From the NCBI GenBank assembly GCA_946405205.1, contig CAMJGL010000026.1, positions 1 through 20,930 on the forward strand: a stretch of DNA of 20,930 nucleotides. The letters run 5' to 3'. The position numbers were made by a program, and so were the translations under genes. The notes under the pieces are model-generated. The model did not search any database and was not told the DNA's origin. It worked only from the letters and a program-made list of their open reading frames with translations. Positions 14,072 to 20,930 of this stretch are shown piece after piece (the stretch's first letter is position 1; every line of letters begins with the position of its first letter). The stretch comes from F23-B02 sp946405205. Its GTDB lineage: Bacteria; Bacillota; Clostridia; Oscillospirales; Oscillospiraceae.

Positions 14072-16309
14072 TCATATAAATCTCTTCAGTCTCAGCGCGT
14101 TTGACACGACCGATATGGAGCTGAGCGCCATAGCAGCGCCCGCAAACATCGGGCTAAGCAGCGGGCCGCCGAAGGCATAGAACAGTCCTGCCGCGAAAGG
14201 TATGCCGATGCAGTTATAGAAAAATGCCCAGAACAGGTTCTGCTTTATATTGCGCATCACTGCCCTGCTCAGGCGCAGAGCCGTTACAAGCGAGCCAAGC
14301 TCCGAGCCCATGAGCACGACATCCGCCGACTCTATCGCAACGTCAGTGCCGCTGCCTATAGCGACGCCTATATCCGCCGAGGCGAGCGCAGGCGCATCGT
14401 TTATACCGTCGCCCACCATGCATACCTTTTTTCCAGCGGCCTTGAGCTTTTCGATCTCGCCTGCTTTGCCCTCGGGCAAAACGCCGGAAATAACATTCTC
14501 TATCCCCGCCTTGTCGGCTATGGCATGGGCCGCTTTTTCGTTATCGCCAGTTAACATAATAGTTGTTATGCCTAGATTATGCAAATCTTTTATAGCTTCC
14601 GGACTGTCGGGCTTTATGGTGTCGACAGCGCCGAAAAGCCCCGCGAAGCTGCCGTCAAGGGCGGCGAACATGAGCATACAGCCAGAGCTTTCAAGCTCGC
14701 TTATCTTATCCTCCGCCGAGACCTCTATGCCGTTTTCCTGCATAAGCAGAGCGTTTCCGATGAGCAGCTCCATGCCGCTCACCCGCGCTTTTATACCCCT
14801 GCCGGGTATCGCCGTGATGTTCTCGGCTTCAGGGAGCCTGATCCTGCGTCTTTGCGCTGCCTCGGTTATTGCCCTTGCGATGGGATGCTCTGAGCCGGCT
14901 TCCGCCGCCGCGCACAGGCATAACAGTTCTTCCGTCGCACCGTTCACTGCGTAAATGCTCATGAGCTTGGGCCTGCCCTCGGTGACCGTGCCTGTCTTAT
15001 CCAGCACAGCGGTATCGGCAAAGGCCATTGCCTGCAGAGCCTCGCCGCTTTTATACAGAACGCCCAGCTCCGCTCCCCTGCCTGTTCCCACCATGATGGC
15101 GGTCGGCGTTGCAAGGCCCAGCGAGCAGGGGCAGGCAACTACCAGCACGGACACGAACACGTTCAGCACAAATTCCGCGTCCTTTCCCGCGACCGCCCAA
15201 ATGATCGCCGCAAGCAGGGCTATCGCCATTACTACCGGCACGAAAATGCCCGCGACCTTGTCGGCGATCTTGGCTATCGGGGCTTTCCTGCCCTGTGCGT
15301 CCTCGACCATGCGTATTATCTGGGCAAGGGTCGTATCCCCACCCACCTTGGTCGCTGAAAACACGATCAGTCCCTCGCCGTTTATGCTGCCTCCCGTGAC
15401 GCTGCCTCCCTCTTCGAGTGTGACGGGGAGGCTCTCTCCTGTGAGCATACTCAGATCCGCGCTCGAAACACCGCTCGTGACCACGCCGTCGCAGGGGAAT
15501 CTCTCTCCCGGGCGAACAGTTATTACATCTCCCTCGCGCAGCTCGGATACCGGCACCTCGCCGGTCTGGCCATGTCGGGTGACCGTGGCGGTCTCGGGAG
15601 CAAGCTCGGTGAGGGCTCTTATCGCGTCGGAGGTATGGCGCTTGCTGCGGGCTTCGAGGTATTTTCCCAGCAGTACAAGGCTTATCACCACCGCCGCGCT
15701 CTCAAAAAACAGATTCTGCGCAAAGCTCACATCACCCATGGCGATCCTTATAAGAGAATATACGCCGTAGGCAAGCGCCGAGAACGTCCCGATCGCGACC
15801 AAAGTATCCATATTCGGATGGCCTTTTATCAGGCTGCCGAAGCCGTTTATATAGAAGCTCCTGCCGCCTATAACTATCGGCAGCGTCAGCACGAGCTGCA
15901 CGAGTGCAAAGGCAAGCGGAGCATGATGCGGATCTATAAAGCCCGGAAGCGGAAGCCCGATCATGTGCCCCATAGACACATACAGCAGCGGCAGCGCAAA
16001 GCATATGCAGAGTATGACGCGCCTTTTCATGCTCTCAAGCTCCGCGGCCTTTTCCTCCGCCTCCCTTTTGCGCGCCTCGGCCGCCAGCGCATCCGCCGAC
16101 ACATATTCCTCCGCGCCGAAGCTAAGGTGCGAAACGAGCTCGCATATCTTATCGGCATCAAGGCTGTCGTCATACGCGATATTCATTTTCTCCGTCGTCA
16201 GGTTTACCGACACACTCTCAACGCCCGGCTGCCGCCTCATGAAGCGCTCAATGCTCGATGAGCACGCCGCGCAGTGCATCCCGCTTATCTTAAATACCTT
16301 TTCGGTCAT
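14072..16309 (-). CDS. copA: Copper-translocating P-type ATPase (P1B-1, CopA)
   Basis: A 745-residue heavy-metal ATPase that exports Cu(I). One N-terminal HMA domain with GMHCAAC (C13, C16) is followed by about eight membrane helices. The actuator domain has LTGES, the metal-transport motif is CPC at 393-395, and the phosphorylation motif is DKTGT (D437). Further motifs are GSEHPIA, MLTGDNEKAA and VGDGINDAPALA. The YNCIGIP and MALSSISVVSNALRLKR segments in the last helices are the Cu(I)-type signature. ATG 16309 is preferred: AGGG lies about 8 nt upstream, while the longer open frame would run through the promoter palindrome. No CopZ chaperone and no CsoR or CopY regulator gene is adjacent. 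Confidence 0.95.
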   Translation of the reverse strand: MTEKVFKISGMHCAACSSSIERFMRRQPGVESVSVNLTTEKMNIAYDDSLDADKICELVSHLSFGAEEYVSADALAAEARKREAEEKAAELESMKRRVILCICFALPLLYVSMGHMIGLPLPGFIDPHHAPLAFALVQLVLTLPIVIGGRSFYINGFGSLIKGHPNMDTLVAIGTFSALAYGVYSLIRIAMGDVSFAQNLFFESAAVVISLVLLGKYLEARSKRHTSDAIRALTELAPETATVTRHGQTGEVPVSELREGDVITVRPGERFPCDGVVTSGVSSADLSMLTGESLPVTLEEGGSVTGGSINGEGLIVFSATKVGGDTTLAQIIRMVEDAQGRKAPIAKIADKVAGIFVPVVMAIALLAAIIWAVAGKDAEFVLNVFVSVLVVACPCSLGLATPTAIMVGTGRGAELGVLYKSGEALQAMAFADTAVLDKTGTVTEGRPKLMSIYAVNGATEELLCLCAAAEAGSEHPIARAITEAAQRRRIRLPEAENITAIPGRGIKARVSGMELLIGNALLMQENGIEVSAEDKISELESSGCMLMFAALDGSFAGLFGAVDTIKPDSPEAIKDLHNLGITTIMLTGDNEKAAHAIADKAGIENVISGVLPEGKAGEIEKLKAAGKKVCMVGDGINDAPALASADIGVAIGSGTDVAIESADVVLMGSELGSLVTALRLSRAVMRNIKQNLFWAFFYNCIGIPFAAGLFYAFGGPLLSPMFAGAAMALSSISVVSNALRLKRFI

Positions 16310-16324
16310 TTTATCACCCTTTTG

Positions 16325-16340
16325 GTTAGTCATTACTAAC
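16325..16340. promoter_or_regulatory. Palindromic operator candidate at the copA start site
   Basis: Perfect arms GTTAGT / ACTAAC with a 4-bp spacer, lying 5 bp downstream of the -10. It does not match the CopY box (TACA-N2-TGTA) or CsoR's GC-rich site. Confidence 0.5.
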
Positions 16341-16345
16341 TGATT

Positions 16346-16351
16346 ATTATA
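16346..16351 (-). promoter_or_regulatory. -10 element of copA
   Basis: Consensus TATAAT on the minus strand. The best -35-like hexamer 16 bp upstream (TTTATT) overlaps the terminator of the preceding operon and is weak, which suggests activator dependence or a poor basal promoter. Confidence 0.5.
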
Positions 16352-16365
16352 CACGAAAATGCCAA

Positions 16366-16404
16366 AAAATAAAGATGTCTTTTAAAAAAGACATCTTTAT
16401 TTTT
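16366..16404 (-). terminator. Intrinsic terminator of the spoIIE operon
   Basis: A long AAATAAAGATGTCTTTT / AAAAGACATCTTTATTT stem, with T-rich flanks on both strands, located 8 bp past the stop of the small gene. Confidence 0.85.
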
Positions 16405-16411
16405 AACTGCA

Positions 16412-16747
16412 TCATATAAAAAACAGCATCATCAGAGCCGCGGCAAGGCCGCTGCCGAACAGCGAGGACAGGATTATTACAAGCACCGTATGCTTTTTCG
16501 CCGCTTTTTTTGGCTGCATCCTTCCCACATAGGAGTCGGCGGCCTGCCTTGCCTCGCTCAAAAGCTGCGTGCGGCTCACGCCCGCTGTCTTCATATAATC
16601 CTCGCGGACGATGAATATTGCCTCCTCGAACACACGCGGGTCCGGTGATTTCACCACTATTACTCTTTTCGCAACTCCCTTTACCACGTCTGCGGCCTCC
16701 CGATATTTTGTATCTTGTGCATAGTTTAACCGTTTTTGCATCGTCAT
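16412..16747 (-). CDS. Small C-terminally anchored protein coupled to spoIIE, function unknown
   Basis: 111 residues, no recognised family. Residues 1-85 are soluble and charged. They include VAKRVIVVKSPDPRVFEEAIFIVREDYMKTAGVS only as scattered landmarks (KRVIVVKSPDP, EEAIFIVRED). A lysine-rich patch (QPKKAAKKH) precedes a single C-terminal hydrophobic segment (about 87-111), giving a tail-anchored topology. It starts 5 nt after the spoIIE stop, with GAGGAG inside the spoIIE 3' end as ribosome-binding site, so translation is probably coupled. A second ATG at 16741 is possible. Co-transcription with spoIIE suggests a sporulation-linked role, which is inference. Confidence 0.75.
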   Translation of the reverse strand: MTMQKRLNYAQDTKYREAADVVKGVAKRVIVVKSPDPRVFEEAIFIVREDYMKTAGVSRTQLLSEARQAADSYVGRMQPKKAAKKHTVLVIILSSLFGSGLAAALMMLFFI

Positions 16748-16752
16748 ATACT

Positions 16753-19086
16753 CTATGAACGCTCCTCAACTCGCACTGCCAGCACAGTCATGTCGTCGCA
16801 GTTCCCGCAGGTCTTTTCCGCCTCGCGCAGGGTATCCCTTGCAAGCTTTTTCATGTCGGAGCCGGCAGAGCCGAGTATGTCCCGCAGCCATGTGTCGTCT
16901 GCGTCGCCGACAACGCCGTCCGAGGCGATTATTGCCGTGCTTCCGGGCTTTAAGCGCATCCGTACAACGTCCGGCGCGGCTCCCGCCGAGCCGCTCAGCC
17001 CCGGTGCGAAGGTCTCGCACTTTATGCGGCGTATGCTTTTGCCGTTCATAACGTAGCTGGGCGCGGCGCCGTATTTATAAAAGCAGGTCTCGCCGGTGAA
17101 CAGGTCGACGCACATCAGATCCACGGTCGCAAAGCCCCAGTTGTCGCCGCATTTGAGCAGCATGACCGAGTTTAGTGTTTTCATTGCAACGGCAGGGTCT
17201 ATGCCCGCTCGAAGGAATTTTTCCAGAATGTCTATGACCTCCTGGCTCTCCTTCGCGGCCTCGGGGCCGCAGCCCATGCCGTCGGAAAGTATCACGCACA
17301 GCACTCCCGCATCGGTCTTGAAATATGTTCCCCTGTCGCCGCTTACCTTCTCGCCCTTTTTCTTCATCGCGGCAATGCCCACTGATACCGCCAGAGGCTC
17401 CGCCTCCATGAGCGTCAGCTTGGCGCTGCTGTCGGCGTTGGATCTCGGCCTGCACAGTCTCATCCCCAGCACCGTTGACAGCTTTTCAAGGTAATCGGGC
17501 TCTTTGAGAAGCTTTGAAAGCGTTCCGCTCTCGATGACCGCTCTAAGTCTGCCCCGTCCGTCGCGGTACACGGCCGCGTCCGCGTCTATGTCCATGGTCA
17601 GCAGATAGCGTATGAGCCGGCGCTCGGCGAGGTGGTCGGCGCCGTTGCTGCCCGCAAGCTCGCGGGATACGGTGTCAAGTATCTCCGCCATGTCGGAATA
17701 CTGGCCCCAGGCAGTATCGCGGCTCTCCCGCAGGCGTGCCGCAAACTGCCTCCTGTACGCCGCCGCCCGCAGCTCACCGTTTACAGCCGTTACGAACGCC
17801 TCGGGCATCCTGCACTTTTCGGAAAAGCGGCGGGGTATGTCGTCCAATTGCAGGGTCCCGCGCCGGAGCATCGCGTCCGTTGCGTCGTTCAGAGCCGTCA
17901 GTGTGTCGAGATAATCCCTGTTCCAGCAGCGGTTTTTCTCCTTGCAGCTTATGCACACCGTATCCGCCGCCCGGTCAAAGACCTTGGCGGGGTCTGAGTC
18001 GTTATGCGGCTCCTCCACATTGCGCCGCACGATCTCGTAAAGGCTGCTGTAAGCGGTGCTCAGGCTCATCACCCTGCGGGCTACATAGCGCCGCAGTCCC
18101 GATTCGCCGCTGCCGCTGACCACGGGCTGGAGTATCGAGCCGGCGCGGTTTAAGAAGCTGGAAGGCAGCAGTATAAAGATAACGGAGGCGCAGAACACCT
18201 CGAACAGCGAATATATCTGCGGCCCCGCACCCCATGTGCAGGCTACCGCGGAGGCGTTTGCCAAGATGAACGCCAGCAGGAAAACGATCCTGCCGTGGCG
18301 GTTGAACAGACCCGAAAGCAGACCGGCAAAGGCATATGCCATAGTGTAGAAGGGTATCCCGCCCTGCACCATATCCATCGCAAGACCGAAGGCAGTGCCC
18401 ACGGTACAGCCTGTCAGCATACCGCAGCGCAGGCTGCAGGTCATCACCATGAGAAGGGACAATAGCCTGCCCACCGATATCGCGTCAAATATTTTCAGTC
18501 CGGACAGGGCCATAAGAAAGGCCGCCACGGTGATGAGCACGGAGCTTGCGTGGCGTATCTCCTCGGCCTCTGTCGTATTCTCCTGCTCCGACAGTGCCTC
18601 ACGGAAGAACCAGCAGCCGCCGAAGGCAAATGCCGTTTCAAGGAATATCACCGCCGCTGCCGGAGCTTCGGACAGCAGGGTCATAAAGCTCGACAGAACG
18701 CCGGTGGCCAGCGTCACCACACCCGCGGTGACCGGCGCAAAGAGCCGGTTTTGGAAGATCTTTGAATCCTGAAATGCAAACTCTATGGTGTACACGAGCA
18801 CCACAGAGGCGAGATAGCGTATCCCCCATGACAGGCCGCCGCTCACTATGTAGCCCAGCGCCGCCCCCGCGAGACAGCATACGCCGTTTAGTCCGGCACC
18901 CGACGCCGCCACAGCAGCGATACCGAAGGGTCCCGCCGCACCGAGCAGCCTCGCCCCGGCGAGGACAAATCCGCTGACAAAGTGTATCACCGCCCACGCG
19001 CCCGCAATGACCTCCGGAGAGCTACGCTCCGCCGCACTCCTCCTGACCGCCGTTCTGAATGCCGCGATCGAGCCTTTTACATCCAT
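16753..19086 (-). CDS. spoIIE: Stage II sporulation protein E (SpoIIE)
   Basis: A 777-residue PP2C-type serine phosphatase that sits at the asymmetric septum and dephosphorylates SpoIIAA, releasing sigma-F in the forespore. The N-terminal ~320 residues carry about ten membrane helices. A cytoplasmic regulatory region follows (with Cys-rich CISCKEKNRCWNRDY) and then the phosphatase domain with LSDGMGCGPEAAKES (D602) and IIASDGVVGDADDTW, the metal-binding aspartates. Length is close to the Bacillus protein (~827). ATG 19086 fits best: GGAGG lies 7 nt upstream, while ATG 19092 would be only 1 nt from it. It is the first gene of a two-gene unit. SpoIIAA, SpoIIAB and sigma-F genes are not in the window. 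Confidence 0.96.
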   Translation of the reverse strand: MDVKGSIAAFRTAVRRSAAERSSPEVIAGAWAVIHFVSGFVLAGARLLGAAGPFGIAAVAASGAGLNGVCCLAGAALGYIVSGGLSWGIRYLASVVLVYTIEFAFQDSKIFQNRLFAPVTAGVVTLATGVLSSFMTLLSEAPAAAVIFLETAFAFGGCWFFREALSEQENTTEAEEIRHASSVLITVAAFLMALSGLKIFDAISVGRLLSLLMVMTCSLRCGMLTGCTVGTAFGLAMDMVQGGIPFYTMAYAFAGLLSGLFNRHGRIVFLLAFILANASAVACTWGAGPQIYSLFEVFCASVIFILLPSSFLNRAGSILQPVVSGSGESGLRRYVARRVMSLSTAYSSLYEIVRRNVEEPHNDSDPAKVFDRAADTVCISCKEKNRCWNRDYLDTLTALNDATDAMLRRGTLQLDDIPRRFSEKCRMPEAFVTAVNGELRAAAYRRQFAARLRESRDTAWGQYSDMAEILDTVSRELAGSNGADHLAERRLIRYLLTMDIDADAAVYRDGRGRLRAVIESGTLSKLLKEPDYLEKLSTVLGMRLCRPRSNADSSAKLTLMEAEPLAVSVGIAAMKKKGEKVSGDRGTYFKTDAGVLCVILSDGMGCGPEAAKESQEVIDILEKFLRAGIDPAVAMKTLNSVMLLKCGDNWGFATVDLMCVDLFTGETCFYKYGAAPSYVMNGKSIRRIKCETFAPGLSGSAGAAPDVVRMRLKPGSTAIIASDGVVGDADDTWLRDILGSAGSDMKKLARDTLREAEKTCGNCDDMTVLAVRVEERS

Positions 19087-19102
19087 ATTCATCCCTCCAT
19101 GA

Positions 19103-19112
19103 GTTTACATAA
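19103..19112 (+). repeat. GTTTACATAA motif copy in the spoIIE leader
   Basis: Exact copy forming one arm of the palindrome upstream of spoIIE, less than 20 bp from its start codon. Confidence 0.5.
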
Positions 19113-19137
19113 GATAATAATTATTATACTTATGTAA
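19105..19137. promoter_or_regulatory. 33-bp AT-rich near-palindrome at the spoIIE promoter
   Basis: Outer arms TTACATAAG (19105-19113) and CTTATGTAA (19129-19137) enclose an inner palindrome ATAATAA/TTATTAT (19114-19127) with one extra base. On the minus strand the -10 TATAAT lies inside it (19123-19128). A GTGACA resembling a -35 is 21 bp upstream. That wide spacing recalls Spo0A-activated promoters, but I see no clear 0A box (TTCGACA). Confidence 0.55.
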
Positions 19138-19214
19138 TTCTCCGAAGCCTGTCACAAGGCGCTGTTGATAATTGTTGTTTGCAGCGGGGAAATACGGAGA
19201 AATACTAAGGCAAC

Positions 19215-19247
19215 AAAAAATGCAGGATCAAGATCCTGCATTTTTTA
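19215..19247. terminator. Intrinsic terminator behind the flavoprotein gene
   Basis: Stem AAAAAATGCAGGATC / GATCCTGCATTTTTT with a 2-nt centre and T6 tails on both strands. Confidence 0.9.
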
Positions 19248-19255
19248 CTTATCTA

Positions 19256-19870
19256 TTATCTCACAAAATTTGTTTTTACGCGGGGCTCGGTCTCGGGCCG
19301 GGCAAGCCCCTCCCGTCTTCCCGCGTCTATTGATTTGAGCAGCCACGCCATATTACGGCCGAGAGTGCGCATCATCTGCATACCCTCGAGGTCCTGAGCG
19401 ACCTCCACGGGATTTGTGCCGTGTACCATGTTCCAGTAGCCTGAGGAGACAAGCGGCATTTCGGCGATAGTCATGTATTTATTAAGCCCGTCCAGAGCCG
19501 CCGTCGCGCCCGCCCTTCGGCAGGATACGACTGCCGCGCCCGGCTTCAGGCGATGCCTGCCAGCCCAGAAGAAGCGGTCGAGAAAGCTTTTCATATCACC
19601 GGGTATACCCGCGAAATGCACCGGCGCACCGAAAACGTAGGCGTCGCAGCCTTCGGCGATTTCAAGGGCGTCGTTGACCCTGTCGTCAAATATGCAGCGC
19701 GAGCTGCCGTAGCAGCCGTTGCAGCCCGTGCAGCCGGAGAGCGGTTCCACTCCTATATGGAAAAGCTCCGTGTCTATCCCCTCTGCCCTCAGTGTTTTCT
19801 CGACCTCGCGCAGAGCCGTCCAGGTGCAGCCGTGCTCATTCGGGCTTCCGTTAATCAGCAGTACCTTCAT
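19256..19870 (-). CDS. NADPH-dependent FMN reductase / iron-sulfur flavoprotein-like protein
   Basis: A 204-residue flavodoxin-fold protein. The FMN-binding start is MKVLLINGSPNEHGCTWTAL, and FGAPVHFAGIPGDMKSFLDRFF forms the second flavin contact. Between them C47, C50, C53 and C59 make a CX2CX2CX5C motif. That is the compact cysteine pattern of the Methanosarcina iron-sulfur flavoprotein family, so a 4Fe-4S cluster next to FMN is plausible. Some family members keep the fold without the cluster. Electron partner and substrate are unknown. The start follows AGGAGG closely. Monocistronic, with its own promoter and terminator. Confidence 0.85.
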   Translation of the reverse strand: MKVLLINGSPNEHGCTWTALREVEKTLRAEGIDTELFHIGVEPLSGCTGCNGCYGSSRCIFDDRVNDALEIAEGCDAYVFGAPVHFAGIPGDMKSFLDRFFWAGRHRLKPGAAVVSCRRAGATAALDGLNKYMTIAEMPLVSSGYWNMVHGTNPVEVAQDLEGMQMMRTLGRNMAWLLKSIDAGRREGLARPETEPRVKTNFVR

Positions 19871-19901
19871 AAATCTTCCTCCTTTGGGAGCTTTCAGCTG
19901 T

Positions 19902-19930
19902 ATTCTAAATTATAATGCAGTCTTCGTCAA
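19902..19930 (-). promoter_or_regulatory. Sigma-A promoter of the flavoprotein gene
   Basis: A -35 TTGACG (19925-19930) and a -10 TAGAAT (19902-19907) separated by 17 bp. The nearby TATAAT lacks a -35. Confidence 0.6.
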
Positions 19931-19997
19931 CATATCCGACTGTCAAATATCATTGTGCACAAAAGCAGGGGCTGTTCTTCGTAGAATATATACATAA

Positions 19998-20042
19998 AAC
20001 AGCACCCTGCTTGTCGTACCAGTCAACAAGCGGGGCGCTGCT
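19998..20042 (-). terminator. Terminator-like hairpin after rplA
   Basis: Two 17-nt arms (19998-20014 and 20026-20042) pair at 16 of 17 positions with G-U pairs allowed. The loop is 11 nt, and UUUUAUGUAU follows on the minus strand. It ends the rplK-rplA transcript. An L10-type leader was considered, since that normally sits between rplA and rplJ, but no rplJ follows. Confidence 0.75.
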
Positions 20043-20065
20043 ATTATTTGGCAGATGCTATTCTA

Positions 20066-20758
20066 TCAGAGCTGCTTCTGGGCGTTGATCTTAACGCCGG
20101 GGCCCATGGTGGAAGCGGTGACGCAGGACTTGATGTACTGGCCCTTTGCCGCTGCGGGCTTTGCCTTGATGATGGCGCCGATGAGAGCCGCATAGTTTTC
20201 ATACAGCTTGTCTGCGCCGAAGGATACCTTGCCGATGGGGCAGTGGATGATGTTGGTCTTATCCAGACGGTACTCGACCTTACCGGCCTTGGACTCCTTG
20301 ATCGCCTGAGCGATGTTGGGAGTTACGGTGCCTGCCTTGGGAGAGGGCATCAGGCCCTTGGGGCCGAGGACCTTACCGAGACGGCCGACGGTGCCCATCA
20401 TATCGGGGCTGGCGATAACGGTATCGAACTCGAACCAGTTCTCCTTCTGGATCTTCTCAACGAGATCCATGCCGCCTGCATAGTCGGCGCCTGCTGCCAG
20501 AGCCTCTTCCTTGCGCTCCTCCTTGCAGAAGACCAGAACGCGGACGGTCTTGCCGGTGCCGTTGGGAAGGACGATAGCGCCGCGGACCTGCTGGTCTGCG
20601 TGACGGCCGTCAACGCCGAGCTTAACGTGCAGCTCAACGGTCTCGTCGAACTTTGCCTTGCTTGCCTTAATTACCAGGCCGAATGCCTCCATGGGATCAT
20701 AGAGGGCCTGCTTATCAATGAGCTTTGCGCTCTCTTTATAATTTTTACCTCTAAACAA
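20066..20758 (-). CDS. rplA: 50S ribosomal protein L1
   Basis: A 230-residue large-subunit protein forming the mobile L1 stalk near the E site, and in several bacteria a translational autoregulator of rplK-rplA. Landmarks: RGKNYKESAKLIDKQALYDP at the N-terminus, VELHVKLGVDGRHADQQVRG, VLPNGTGKTVRVLVF, and the L1 signature MGTVGRLGKVLGPKGLMP. The start is a TTG (20758), 8 nt after AGGAGG; no ATG or GTG gives the family N-terminus. It follows rplK by about 59 bp in the usual order. Unusually for a clustered rplKAJL arrangement, a terminator and an unrelated gene follow instead of rplJ and rplL. Confidence 0.97.
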   Translation of the reverse strand: MFRGKNYKESAKLIDKQALYDPMEAFGLVIKASKAKFDETVELHVKLGVDGRHADQQVRGAIVLPNGTGKTVRVLVFCKEERKEEALAAGADYAGGMDLVEKIQKENWFEFDTVIASPDMMGTVGRLGKVLGPKGLMPSPKAGTVTPNIAQAIKESKAGKVEYRLDKTNIIHCPIGKVSFGADKLYENYAALIGAIIKAKPAAAKGQYIKSCVTASTMGPGVKINAQKQL

Positions 20759-20817
20759 TTTCGTTTCCTCCTAATAATGTGGTTGAGTCGGAATTAATCC
20801 TCCCACTTTGCCTTTCC

Positions 20818-20930
20818 TCAGTCGCCTACCAAAACGCCCATGGAACGGCAGGTGCCTGCGATCATGCTCATTGCAGACTCGATGTCGGTGCAGTTGAGGT
20901 CGGGCATCTTCTGCTCTGCGATCTTGCGGA
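20818..20930 (-). CDS. rplK: 50S ribosomal protein L11, C-terminal fragment (cut by window edge)
   Basis: The last 37 codons, ending at TGA 20818-20820. They read ...RKIAEQKMPDLNCTDIESAM and on to SMIAGTCRSMGVLVGD, the conserved C-terminal RNA-binding domain of L11 (GTPase-associated centre of 23S rRNA). The N-terminal part lies beyond the right edge. Position directly upstream of rplA confirms the assignment. Confidence 0.95.
   Translation of the reverse strand, partial: RKIAEQKMPDLNCTDIESAMSMIAGTCRSMGVLVGD

Noticed and set aside
13638..16309. PadR regulator as the copper sensor of copA
   Set aside because: A terminator and an independent promoter separate the genes, and PadR proteins usually control the membrane gene in their own operon.
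19998..20042. L10 (rplJ) leader RNA
   Set aside because: No rplJ follows and I could not identify the L10-binding internal loops; a simple terminator explains the hairpin.

Overview
The window looks like a chromosomal segment of a moderately GC-rich, endospore-forming Gram-positive bacterium, most likely a Clostridia of the Oscillospirales/Oscillospiraceae type. That placement rests on the spore genes spoIIE and spoIIP, a SleB-type hydrolase, strong Shine-Dalgarno sequences, sigma-A-like promoters, a glycine riboswitch, a CwlJ/SleB- and NlpC/P60-style wall enzyme set, and a stand-alone TSCPD protein. The genus is inference; there is no 16S rRNA gene and I see no tRNA gene.

Layout, left to right. 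(1) Bases 1-53 resemble the end of an IS3-family element. It lies close behind a minus-strand AGCS sodium:amino-acid symporter whose leader carries a glycine riboswitch and terminator, and whose promoter has a palindrome over its -10. (2) A plus-strand DUF1002 (YpuA-like) secreted protein converges on rsmG, sharing a bidirectional terminator. Behind rsmG lie a SleB-family wall hydrolase and a small TSCPD protein, all minus strand. (3) Plus-strand spoIIP and an unrecognised zinc-ribbon-like membrane protein follow. (4) A minus-strand secreted NlpC/P60 endopeptidase with five SH3b repeats. (5) A tight plus-strand operon apbE-mpg-recG (1-bp gaps). (6) A long minus-strand block: a PadR-type regulator with a broken membrane partner gene, a copper P-type ATPase, a small unknown gene coupled to spoIIE, spoIIE, an iron-sulfur flavoprotein-like reductase, and rplK-rplA, where rplK is cut by the window edge.

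Functional themes are sporulation and cell wall remodelling (SpoIIP, SpoIIE, SleB-like, NlpC/P60), DNA repair (Mpg, RecG), ribosome/translation (RsmG, L1, L11), amino-acid and metal transport, and flavin-linked redox functions (ApbE, flavoprotein). Most genes sit in one- to three-gene units separated by clean intrinsic terminators.

The least ordinary signals are: a recurring 10-mer (GTTTACATAA, seven exact copies, plus five with another base at the fourth position) found both between genes and inside coding sequence; an apparent 4-bp slippage frameshift in the PadR-operon membrane gene, with one motif copy supplying the premature stop; a 33-bp AT-rich near-palindrome at the spoIIE promoter; and an unknown small membrane protein coupled to spoIIE. 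I found no CRISPR array, phage module, defence island or biosynthetic cluster. Apart from these signals the region reads as ordinary core chromosome.
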